Source: Azolla pinnata (lineage: Eukaryota > Streptophyta > Polypodiopsida > Salviniales > Salviniaceae). Taken from it: a DNA stretch of 47,770 nucleotides. A model generated the notes under the pieces. That model was not told the origin of the DNA. It did not search any database and was given only the letters and a program-made list of their open reading frames with translations. Location of the stretch: positions 4,162 through 51,931 of the forward strand of contig JBBBWG010029710.1 of the NCBI GenBank assembly GCA_037176905.1, in the 5' to 3' direction. Made by a program: the position numbers and the translations under genes. Numbering within the stretch: the first letter of the stretch is position 1; each line of letters starts with the position of its first letter. Of the stretch, positions 10,102 through 22,000 are shown piece by piece.

Positions 10102-11620
10102 CTTTTGAGTTAATGAGTGGAAAGTGCGCAATTTTAAATATGATTGATGTGCAAAGCTTCATGACTTGTACACGTAGATATTCCAAGTTGAAGAATGATT
10201 AACTTGCAGTTGTAGTAATAACTGGAGCAGCAGATGGGCACATTGTCAATTAACATTGAGATTTGTCCCATGCCTGCTGCTATTCTCTTTTAGTTTCTGA
10301 TATGTAGGAACTGTGAAGGTGCAAAGCGTGCTGTACTGAGGTCTATATGAGGTGCAAAATCGGTAAGTGCTTTCTCAAAACCTGAAGTGTCTTTTTCCTC
10401 AAGGATACTAATGCTTTTTCATGCGGTCATCGAAGGTGGCGTGAATGCTTTTGTATGACCAAAATCCGAATTTCCCAATATTTAGTCTGGTACAATGGGT
10501 AATTGCCAAAGGATGAAAACTGAGGTGTACATGGGTCTCCTCTGAGCAAATAGAAGCTTCAACTGCAAGGTTGGATCATGCAAAGTGACGACAATGCATT
10601 AATGATGTGGAAATCTGTAGAAATTTGGATCGCATCAAGTGGCAGCAGTGTGTCAATGACGGAGAAGCTGGTGCATTGTGATTTTGGCAGTCATGCGCCA
10701 AGTGAGTAGCTTATCCTTTGCTACTCAGTACAGACTCTTAAACAAAAATTGGTTAAACAGTGCCACAACAAGGAAAGAAATGAATCTGGTTGCTGACTCA
10801 TAAATGTGGATTAATTGACGAGTCAGACTCAGGATGTCTATCTAAAGATTTTGGTCAGACAAATGTGGTCGACTGGGCCATGTTAAAACCGCAGAACAAA
10901 GAAAGAGACAATCAACTGAGGAAGATAATGGGAGAAGAGGGAGATCGCTGAGAGTGGATACCATAACTTCAAAGCATTAACATGTTAGGAGACTTGTAGA
11001 AATTAGAAGTGTTGACTTATTGAAAGATCATAGAGATCAGGCTGAGATTTCCATGGTCAAAATGCAAGAGTTCGAGTTGAGCCTTCGCTTTGACTTGGTG
11101 GTTGAATATTGAGGTCAAATGTGATGGAATGGTTAAACCAATCCATTGGATTGTGTGCGTCTAACCATGATAACACCGTACACTATATTAGACTCAGATG
11201 ATAATACATCTGATATTAGACTCAATATCGATACATCTGATATTAGACTCAATATCGATACATCTGATCCCCTATACTCGCAACCATTTGTACAAAGCTT
11301 TTTTGACTCTTTATAGGATGATTAAAGATACTGCACGGTTCCTCTGCATCTATGGGTGTTTTAGTGCAGTTCCCTAATACAAATCCTAGTTCTACGACTA
11401 CGGATACTTACTTGACAACTGTAATACTAGGGCAACTACCTAAGCATTGTACTACTACAGAATTGTGGTATAACAGCTTGTGTTCAGCCAATAAGGTGAG
11501 TATTAGGTACATGACACACACACACACCATAAGAATTGCAACCCATATTCATAGAGATGGACCTGGTGGTTGATAGGGTTTGGTTTGCAAACAAGCATTT
11601 TTTCCTGAAAAAATGCTTCA
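10102..11620. other. SR-gene 3' UTR and gene-poor DNA
   Basis: The first few hundred bases should include the SR-gene 3' UTR; no single poly(A) signal can be fixed. At about 11200-11265 a 27-bp unit, CATCTGATATTAGACTCAAT plus ATCGATA, is repeated twice with a partial third copy. At about 11597-11622 AAGCATTTTTT...AAAAAATGCTT forms a tight inverted repeat. No gene was recognised. Confidence 0.5.
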
Positions 11621-11625
11621 TTAAT

Positions 11626-11960
11626 GGATAATTACAGAGTTACAAGGTTCCAAATTGAATGAGTTATACACAAAGAGTGACTAGTGTGTTATACAATATC
11701 ATAATACAGGTATCGTCGTATGGAACAATCCTCTCAAGTGATATAACTTTAGGTTACACAACTTTGTCAACTGCTAAAGATACTTCGTGTGTGGATAATT
11801 ACAGAGTTCAAGGCTCCAAAAAGAATGAGTTATACACAAAGAGTGCCTAGTGTGTAATACAACACCATATTGCAGCTATCGCCATTTATATGCAACAATC
11901 CTCTCAAGTGGTATAACTTCATGTTATACCACTTTGTTAACTTCTAGAGATCTTTATCTA
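11626..11960. repeat. Tandem duplication, 167-bp unit
   Basis: GGATAATTACAGAGTT begins at 11626 and again at 11793. Both copies continue with GAATGAGTTATACACAAAGA and CAATCCTCTCAAGTG. The copies differ by scattered substitutions, so the duplication is not recent. Confidence 0.8.
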
Positions 11961-14900
11961 TACTTATGTTAGTTGACACTGAAGCAGTTAGTTCCAATGG
12001 TTAGCTTCATGTCAAACATCTTCCTATGCATCATCGATTAAAACATATAGATTTTGGGAATTGAAACTCGGTTTGCAAACAAACTACATCAGCCACTTTT
12101 AGCTCAATTCTTAATGAGAGAGTCTTAATCAGAAGTTGTTGTCAACTGGTACCCCAATGTAATAGTAGGAATCACTCATTTTGCAGTACATCAGCTTGGG
12201 GTGGGGCAACCACAAGAGATGAGTTGACTTTTCGAATAGATATACATTTATCTCGAGAGTATCTTAGTTTCTAATAATTCAAATTATGGGGGCTGTACTT
12301 TGTTCTCAGATTAAACTCTAAGGGCTCTACTCTATGTTTCAATTAGCCTTAGAGGTGTGATATGTAGTATTTTCTTTGTATGTGCAATCCATGGTGTAAG
12401 AGACATAAGTGGTCCTATCTTAATTTTTACATATTTTTGTCATTTTTCGTGACAACATGGGTATAAAACGTAATATATGGTTAGATATGTATATAACATT
12501 ATATGTAAATAAACAAAAAAAAAACCTCTCTAACTAATTTTAATTATAAAAGAGAGGTTTTCAATTCACATGATTGTCATTTGTTGGATTTCTTTACAAG
12601 ATATGGGCTAGTTCATAAGAATAAAAAAATAAAGATTTAATAACATCAATTCTATGGTGGATGACTTTTGTCTATCAAACTTGACCACTTGTTTAAATGA
12701 AATGGTGGGCCTATGGTTTAAGCCTATAAAAAAAGGGTCGAGATCTTCATGCAGAAGTTGTTAGTTGTTTGCATGAAGACTCTATAATGAAATTAAGCTC
12801 TTGCTATTCAAACGTCGTTGTCATGTGGTTATTCATAATACAGTAAGAAAAGTTAAAGAAAACAAACAGGGTTTGGTTTTAGAATAGAGGAATTCACCAG
12901 TTGTAAGTTTTACTTTACTTTGCAACAAACTAATGTACATACATATATCAATGTATTAATAATACAAGGATAAAAGGAAGATGAAAGGAGAAGAGGAAAA
13001 ATAAATTGTTTCTACATGAAGTTTAACTCAAGAAGATGCTTTATATAAGTAAAGATTTCTTTTCATACAAAGTTTAGTGACTTGACTATGTGCAAAAATA
13101 TCAAACACGATTGTGCATATGATACAATGTAACTATGCGTTTGTTTGGTATAGTCATTTGTGGTGGTTCAACTACTACGTCGCTTGTTCAGGTGACATGG
13201 TGTATGCATTTTTGTTGACTCCCGTTTTTTAATGCAACTCCGGTTCTTTATGCAAGTCTTTATTCTAACCTTTCTTCATGCAACTCCAATTCTCATGTAG
13301 TTCTCATTTCTAAGTCATTGTTTTGAGTCTCCTCTCTTCATGCAACTCTTACTCTTTCAAAAACCCTAAGTTCATCATCACTCCTAAAAACCCCAAAAAC
13401 CCTACCTCGTATTCATAAGAAACCCTAACCTTTGTTTAAGGTTCTCTGATACAAATCATACCTTATATTGAAAAAGAAAGTTGTATTGTCGTGAATATCG
13501 ATAAATATGCGTGAAATCTAAAGTAAGATAAAGGGTGTCCTAGCAACTTGTATCATTGCAATAATTTTGTATTAGTTGTTTTGATATATTGAACGTGTAG
13601 TTAACCTAATATTGCAAGGGATTGAAGCTTGCTACCACAATACAAGGAGGATTAAGAATTCTCCATTTATTTATGTGAAACAACTTGGTGTCTAGGGTAT
13701 AACATCCCAATAAGTTTAGTTTTACCTGAATTCTTACCTAAAACAGAAAATATTCGTGCTCTGACATATAGTTTGACATAAAAATATTTAAACCCATAAC
13801 CTTTTCATGCACATTTCATATTACGAAACTAGTAATGATTAGCACTATTAGAGAGAATATTAGAGAGGATAGAATGGATTAAGGGTGATTAACTATAATA
13901 CTTACCTTTGAGTGATTGATTGAAGACGAATCTAAAATATCATCAGTGTCCCATATAACCACAAAATATTACCTTGAATTATAACTCAAATGGTAACAGA
14001 TACGGTCCAATGATAAAGAATCTAGCCTCGCCAAAGGAGTCTTCATAACGCCTTAGGATGTTTCCTTGGAAAGATGATGTAGCTAGTCCCCTTTATATAT
14101 GTCAACTTTTAGGGCTCTCTGATTACTAGGTGTGTTTACCCTTATTTAGAAACCATATTGATTTGTCTCAATTGTAAGATATTAGTTTCCTACTTATTAT
14201 ACCCTTAAATAATTTGAATTAACCTTATAAATTGGTTCGTAAGGTTATACCATAACATGTTAAACCTGTAGCTAGTATGATACATTTTTAATTTATTATA
14301 CTTAATTCAATAATATTTATAAGATATATAAGATATTTTGAATAGTTCAAACATTCTAAACATTTTATGATTATGTAAATAATGTCAATACTCTAGAACA
14401 TTATTGAATACTCTATAAGGACTTATAAACATGTATGTATCAATTTATTTGAACTCATTCGTTTCAACACCAGTCGACTATTTATAACCTCCTTATTCTA
14501 AACTTCATTCCATTACATTCTTCCTTGTCACGCACTCTACTTTCCATTCTCAATTTCTACTATTCTTAATCTCTCTTGCTCTTAAGTCACAGTTGCATAA
14601 GATTCACTTTATATATATATATATATATATTCATGGATGACGTTTTTCCCTTGCCTGAATAAAGCCTTCATTATGATAAGGCCCTCCGAAAATGCATTGA
14701 GATTCCATATGATAGAGACAAAAGAAACAATGAAGGAGAGGCAAGAGATAGAGATAAAGTTCTTCTTTAGTATAAGAAAGAAAGAAAGGGACAAAGAAGA
14801 AGAAAAAAAGAAAAAGAAATTTACTAACCCTATTATATAAGGTTTATTATCTTTGGTAATTGGGTATATGGTATGGTTAGAGCTTGAGAAATGATGTTTT

Positions 14901-15117
14901 ATTTGATGAGCTTTCTAGAGTATCCCAACAAATATGCAGGATAAAAAAGAAGTTGATTTGATAGTTTTTATAATTATATTGTACAACAACTTTGTTCCAA
15001 GAGGAGTTACACGTATGTTATTTAGTATTTACAAAACCTTAGAAGGTTGACCTTGCTGCATCACTACTTTTTAAGTAGTTCCGATAGTAAAAGTTAGTAA
15101 TAAAAAATTGCTTACAA
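11961..15117. other. Gene-poor AT-rich DNA
   Basis: No convincing exon was found on either strand. Visible structure: a perfect 11-bp inverted repeat AAAACCTCTCT/AGAGAGGTTTT at 12521-12531 and 12551-12561; a promoter-like CCTATAAAAAAAGGGTCGAG near 12728, perhaps from a decayed LTR; AAACCCTAA motifs near 13362-13432; and a (TA)n microsatellite at about 14611-14630. Low-level retroelement debris is possible but nothing diagnostic is left. Confidence 0.5.
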
Positions 15118-15503
15118 ATGTTTTGAGTGGAAGGCTTGCTTCAAATTTACATGCCAGATGGTTATTAACATCCTTTAGCAGAGCTATACCTCTTGCGAGA
15201 GCGAGGAAAACATCGACTTTTTTCATTTGATTCAGCTGATAGCAAAGGTTTCTTTCCCCTCAACCTCCCTCCCCTCCTCCCCCCCCCCAAAAAAAAAAAC
15301 AAAAAATTAGATGCTTCATCAGTAAATAAATAATAAATAAATAAATAAATAAATATATATAATATATATATACACAAATGTTTCGAGTGGAAGGCTTGCT
15401 TCCAATTTACATGCCAAAAAGCTATTAACATCCTTTAGCATAGCTATACCTCGAGGAAAGCATTGACTTTTTTCATCTGATTCAGTTGATGGCAAAGGTT
15501 TTT
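15118..15503. repeat. Direct duplication of ~135 bp split by simple sequence
   Basis: GAGTGGAAGGCTTGCTTC, TATTAACATCCTTTAGCA and GGCAAAGGTTT or GCAAAGGTTT occur at 15118-15256 and again at 15377-15503. The spacer contains C, A, (AAAT) and (TA) homopolymeric and microsatellite runs. No coding frame is conserved between the copies. Confidence 0.8.
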
Positions 15504-15525
15504 GTTCTTGTTCTGTCATGCTAGA

Positions 15526-15612
15526 TTTAAAGAAGAAAGAAGAAGAAGAAGAAAAGAAGAAGAAAGAAGAAAAGAAGAAGAAAAGAAGAAGAAAGAAGAA
15601 GAAGAAGAAGGG
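15526..15612. repeat. (AAG)n/(AAAG)n purine tract
   Basis: An almost uninterrupted purine run of AAGAAG and AAAGAAG units lies about 480 bp upstream of the SWI3C start. Poly-Lys/Glu and poly-Phe/Ser frames across it are artefacts. Confidence 0.75.
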
Positions 15613-16089
15613 TATTTGGGGAAATAAAAGAAGAAGGGCTTCCGGGGAATTAAGGAAAACAGGGGAAAATCTACGGCACAAGGGCTTCTCTGCTTCCTGC
15701 TCTCTGCTCCCCTGCTCTCTGTCGAAGCTCCTCCTGCACGAATTTCCTTCCTTTCGTCAGCGATCTTCTGCTTCCTGCTCCCTCCTCTTCCTCTCCTGAT
15801 GGGTTCTTCTCAGCACGCTCTTCCGGACAAGCTCTCTTTCGTCGCGAGAGACACCCGCCCGCGCTTCCATGCCCCGTCGGCTTAGGTCAAGAGAACCATC
15901 GCCGTACCCGGAGCTTCCATACGGTGGAGAAGTCTCCATATTGTCAAGAAAAGAGAGCTCACATACCTCCACCTTTTTCTTGACCTTGGAATCGAACTCC
16001 TTTTTTGGTTTTTTTTCTTTTGGCCCTGCTCACGCCTGATGAAGGAGATATAGTGGAGTTGTGAAGCGGAGAATCTCATTCTCTGCGAT

Positions 16090-19000
16090 ATGGCGGGCCG
16101 CCCTGCCGGGATTAACGCTCCTGGTAAGTTCAGCAATTCGTCTTCTCTATTAGTCTTTCTTCTTCTCTCCTCCTCCCCGCGCTCCCTTCTCTCACTCTTC
16201 ATACACACACATGTATACATGTTACTATTTTTTTTTTGGCATGCCTCATGTGTTTTCTTTCTGTTGTATATTTGCCCTTCCCATGCTTACATTCTTTTAT
16301 CTGTGACCTTGCAGCATCAATTCTGATTTTTGTATGTAATTTGGCCCCATAAATTTATAATTCTTATGCAATGTTGCGTTGTTTTTGGGTAATTTAACTT
16401 AACCCCCCTCACTATTTTTGCCATCTTTTTTATGTCGTCTGTTTCCACGAATCGGTAACTCCTTTTCTGCAGTTTTGGAACATACACTTTGATATTATTT
16501 GGTGATTTTAACTTCTTCACCCTATTACATGTATACATGTTACTATTTTTTTTGGCATGCCTCATGTGTTTTCTTTCTGTATATTTGCCCTTCCCATGCT
16601 TACATTCTTTTATCTGTGACCTTGCAGCATCAATTCTGATTTTTGTATGTAATTTGGCCCCATAAATTTATAATTCTTATGCAATGTAGCGTTGTTTTTG
16701 GGTAATTTAACTTAACCCCCCCTCACTGTTTTTGCCATCTTTTTTATGTCGTCTGTTTCCACGAATCGGTAACTCCGTTTCTGCAGTTTTGGAACATGCA
16801 CTTTGATATTATTTGGTGATTTTAACTTCTTCACCCTATTTCGTGGCATTTTTTTTGTTCATTTTTATGCATTTATCGGGCTAGGTCTTTCATTTTTTTC
16901 TTCTGTCATTTTTGCGAATGGATTTATGCATCGTCTTTAAGTATGGATCATTGAATTGTTATCCCTTTTACTCCTTTCTTTGGGCTTTCTCCTGAGCTTA
17001 ACTGTTCTATTCGAGAGTTCGTTTTATCACTATCCTGTGAGTTCCTGAGAGTTAAGCCATCTCAACAGCTTGATATAATTAATATGAGGTGACACTGGGA
17101 GAATCTAGTGCTTTTATTTGGTTTGATTATTCTAATCAGCTCTAATGCGTGCGTCTTTCAGGGTTTTTTTTTTGAGCTTTTTAGCCTGGGACAATCCAGT
17201 TTAATCTTCGTGTTCTAGTTGTTCTAGCCTGGGGCAGTCCAGGCCATTTTAGGGTCTCTTTCTTATGATTCTCTGGATCTTATCCATGGTCATGAATTTA
17301 GTTGGTTTATATGAGTTTTTGCTGCTAAGTTATCTTTCTAGGATTTTTTTCCTCCCCTGCCCCATTGTTTGTCCCTGGCAAGAACCGAGGGTTTAGTCAA
17401 AGAATCATTTATTAAAGGATTTGTGCTATTTATACTGTATCCAGTCTTTTATAATCCGAGTTGAGACATTTCATTTTGTCACCTAACTCTACAGCTCTTA
17501 AAATCAAGCTGAAACCGCGGCCAGAAAACAACAGTAATAGTTCTACACCCCAACAGCCAGTAACAGCGCTCCAAAATAAAATAAATCTGAGTCATCAGAG
17601 ATCTGAAGAAGAAGATGAAGAAGAAGAAGAGGAGGAGGAGGAGGAAGAGGAGGAGGAAGAAGAAGGTGTAAGGAAAGAAGAGGTAAACAAAAGGAAGCGC
17701 TCATCACCTGTTTCATCGCCTGTTTCAAAAAGGAGTTTCAGGGAAGATTCTCAAGAACCTGTGTCAGAAGAATCGGAAGAAAATTTTCTTGCACCATCAG
17801 GATTGCCAGAGATAATTTCATATAAAACGGAGAAGCTATCTTCAGAACCCCTTCTTTTCAAGCATAGACTGCGGCATTACCATTCATCGATTGTTTCTCT
17901 TATTAAACGAGAAAAACAGGATAGAGTGGAAGATGAAAGCACAAGGCTCAAGAGGCGCAAGTTTCCTTCCATTACACTGGAGAACATTTCACATGGTCAG
18001 TTGCAAGTTATCTCAGTTATCCCTTCCAGAATGGGTGCTTGTAATCAGGATGAGGCAAGCCAGAATGACTCTACGACATGGCCTCATATAGATGCCACCA
18101 ACGTTCACCCATTTGCATCATGGTCAAGGCCAGATCTTAGACCTTGTAAAAGCCCTGATATTGCAATCATACCCACACACGCAAGTAATTGTTGTTTGAA
18201 ATTAATTCTGGCAGCTTTTTGAGTGTGTTTGTGCATATTGATTCAAAACCGTTGTTTGTTATTCTCAGGTTGGTTCACATGGGATCATATTCACAAACTT
18301 GAAAGACAAGCTATGCCTCAACTTTTCTATGGGAAGTCCAAATTGCAATCTATTGAAACATTCATTCAGGCAAGAAATGCAATAATAAAGAAATATAGAT
18401 CAAATCCTCGCACACCTGTTTGTCTTCCAGATATACAGGGGATCGCCAATCTTTCTGACAAGGATTTGGGACATATATTAGATTTCTTGGTTCAATGGGG
18501 CCTTGTAAACTACCAGGTTGAGGCAGACTCAGAGGCTGCTGGATTCAAGTATCCAGCAAAGGTTCCAGTATATTTCACAGAGGATGCAGCAGGTGTATTG
18601 AGTGCTTCAGAGCTCTCTCTGAACCCGCTGGAATACTTGTATCAATATGAACCATTACAAGCTCCAGCAATGGCTTTAAAGAGTTTAGTGGCGAATGAAG
18701 AATGTTCGATTGTGGTGGCTGAAAATATGGTCAGAGGAACAAGTAATGGATCTATCATTGGCATCTCAGGAAATCCCTGCAGTGTATGCTCCAGAGACTG
18801 TTCAGAGCATCACTTCTATTGTGAAAAGCAGGTGTTAATTCTTATACTTTATCTCTGCCCTAAATGCTGCTTTATAAATAATTGGAATTTCACGTGAATT
18901 TTGTAAGTGGATCTAGTTCGTCAACCCATAAATGCTATAGCTAAAGAGTGAATCACTAAAAGCTTTCCTCTGAGAGTTTGAGCCTCATCTAAGCTATTCG

Positions 19001-22000
19001 TTATCCAAACCTATAAATACATACTATGTCTGCTTGAAGCTGGACTGTACATTAGATATACTAATGAATGTCCTTTTTCTCCCACCATGCCTATCTTCTC
19101 TTTGATGGATGCCTAGACAATGGCAATCCACCAAGTTTACTAACTCTACATCGAAGAAATATATTTCATCTTGATACTAGGTCTGTGATGTTACTTTCTG
19201 ATATTCAAAACCTAGGAATGCCCAGTGTGGTCTGCTTTAAGAAGAGAGCTAATTGTGAATATCCAGCTTTTTTTCTGATTGAAGCACTCATAATGGCAAT
19301 CCACCAAGTTTGCTGACACTATACCCAAAAAATTCATTTAATCTTGATACGAGGGTTTTCATTACCACTAAGAGATTTTCTTGGTGGTTTGATTATCCGA
19401 TGTAACTCGAATCATTGGAAGGCGTTTGAGTTCTAATGCTTTTCAGCCTCCTTGGTATGAAGTTGGTAATGTTGCAGAACAGGAACATTTTTCATATTTT
19501 GGTTAGCTAGCCTCTGTGAAGTACCCCAAGAAAGAGTTTATATTGGTCTTAGCTAACTAGCACACGTCACAAAGAGCTCTGTTTATTTCGATGTGTCAAT
19601 TGTTAACCATTTTATCTGTGTTAAGCCACCTGATTAAGAAAAATCTTGCATCTTCTTCAAAGGCTACCTAAGCCCTAAAGGCTGATGCATGTCTAATAAA
19701 AACTAAATTATTTTCATCAGGTAGATTATATATTGTGCTCTGCTTGCTATGGTGATGGGAATCTTGGCATTGGAATGACTACAACAGATTTTGCTCCTTC
19801 AGATGGGTCTTCTAGTGAGACAATAGAGAATTGTGATAATGGCAATTGGAGTGATCACGAGACCTTAATGCTATTAGAAGCCCTTGAAGTTCACGGAGAC
19901 AATTGGGCAGAGGTCTCTGAGTTTGTAGGAACAAAATCAAAAGCTCAGTGCATTTCTCGGTTCATTGGTTTGTCGATTGAAGACATATTTTTTGAAGATA
20001 TGGAATTGCCTAGCTCATTTACAGCAGTAAAAATGAAGCAAGCAGAAGAATGTTCAAATACTCTAATTGACCTAGAGTCTAGAGCACCAGATGGATCAGA
20101 CCAGATAAACTCAGAAGAACTACATGGGGAACCAGAAGTAAATGTAGCATTTGAAGGAGCCAATAACCCGGTTATGTCTTTGGTATTCTTCCTTGCTAAT
20201 AGCTTGTCGGTTGGACACCCTGGTTTCTGTGTTTTGAGCTCGTTGTAAATAGCTATGTTAATTCTTCTTGGTCTTGTACTATGTAGGTAGCATTTCTAAC
20301 CGCTACAGTAGGACCTCGGGTAGCAGCGGTTGCTGCTCATGCTGCACTATCAAGCCTTTCCAAAGCATACAAAACCTCTGAGTAAGTGATACTGTCTAGA
20401 GCTGTCTTATTGTTTTAGGGACTGAAGGAATATAGCTTAGTTTGTAAGGTTGTCAAAAAGGTCGTATGTTCAACCCCTCCATTTATCAATGCCATCCAAT
20501 GATCTAATGCAAATCAGCGGCTAAGTAAACTTAATAACAGCGCTACTACTAGGACGTCATGATTAACATCTTATAAGATGCTAAATGATTGATAGGGCCA
20601 AAATGAAAAAAATCTATTTTCAACTGTTTACATGTCTTGAGAGATAGATAATATAATCGACTTTGAAGGTCAAATATGACATATGAGAGAGACCAAAAGT
20701 AAACATTGTCACATGTTACATGTGGAAATAAGTAGTGTCTCTCGATATTTAAGAACAGGGAATGTCGTAATCAAGACTGCGTGGTAGGGTGAAATATGTG
20801 TGGAAAGCATAATCGAATATCGTCGTAGGCAGAGCATTGCATCAAAGTGTGAATGCTTAGATTCCCCGATTTGTTTAGGAACAAAGCATGTATGATCAAC
20901 TAATCTCATCGCTAGCACCCTGATGTTCTGTTTTGCATCTTTGTGATGTGAACTAAGTGGTATGGAAGCAATGGTTCGAAAAGCAGACTTTGGCATGGGC
21001 TCAAGCGTTTATTGGTGTATTCTGTTTCCTCGCTTAGAGAAATAGAATAAAATATGCTAGATTTGAACCATGGGACCAAATACACAAATTAGCTTGTAAG
21101 TGTCTCCTTCTTGAGAAGGTATTATTATCTTGTAATAAAAGCTCGCTATGTGAAATTAAATCTCGCACATATTTGCTCAACATTCTTGGTAGGATTTGAG
21201 TGTGATACTTAAGCCACAGCATCCACTTAACAAGTCATTGTATTTTTTACAAATTCCATTGGATGCTGAGCATTTGAGAAGCAAGTGATACTCATCCTCC
21301 ACTAGGTTTTGATTGCATACCTTGCATATCTTCATAATACTATAATGCAACCTCAACACCTAAGTTGTGTGATTGAATTTGAAGAAATTTAAGGGCTCTT
21401 TAAGATCCAAGGCTCGTGGGGATTGTAAGGTGTGGTTGGATGGGTCTCGGCATTTTTTTTCACTATATTTGGCCTAACATTCAATGCCGTCATTTCCAAC
21501 TTAGAAGTGCATCTTCCTATTTTATTTTGAAGGCATCTATTAATCTTTCATTGATCCTCACATATTACATACCGTCACATACCTCCCACCTCTTAAACCA
21601 ATTTTCAATTTCAAGAACCCAACTGGATGACAATAGTTTGCGCTAATGAGTCTTTTGTATCTTGTATCTTGCACTCTAAGAAATTTTTGGCAATCTTTGA
21701 TCTGGCATATGCTTAACTATTACAATGTATCTGTATACCCTTTGCATTGCTAGTAACTTGATAGCTTGAGCTCTTGTTTCTAATAACATGACAGGATATG
21801 ATGTGGATGATATAACTCCCGAATCTCTCTGTAAGGACATTTTTGAACTTTGTCTAGATTGTTCCATACACTAAATGAGATAGTGACACCCGATATAGCA
21901 TTATTTGCATATAGGATTATAAAAATAAACACTTGCATAAGTGTTGGGCAAAGTAATCTCTTTTCTTTTGCAATCTTCTTGCCTAGCTTATCTAATTTAT

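Noticed and set aside
12700..12840. Possible solo LTR with TATA-like CTATAAAAAAAGGG
   Set aside because: No matching second LTR, target-site duplication or primer-binding site could be found.
17461..17494. SWI3C exon 2 beginning at 17461
   Set aside because: The first codon there is TTG and the segment is pyrimidine-rich intron. The acceptor CTCTACAG at 17494 joins exon 1 in phase.
20165..20248. Read-through of SWI3C exon 4 into LVFFLANSLSVG
   Set aside because: The donor GTATTC at 20183 and the acceptor at 20286 restore MSLVAFLTATVGPR, which matches the conserved SWI3 segment.
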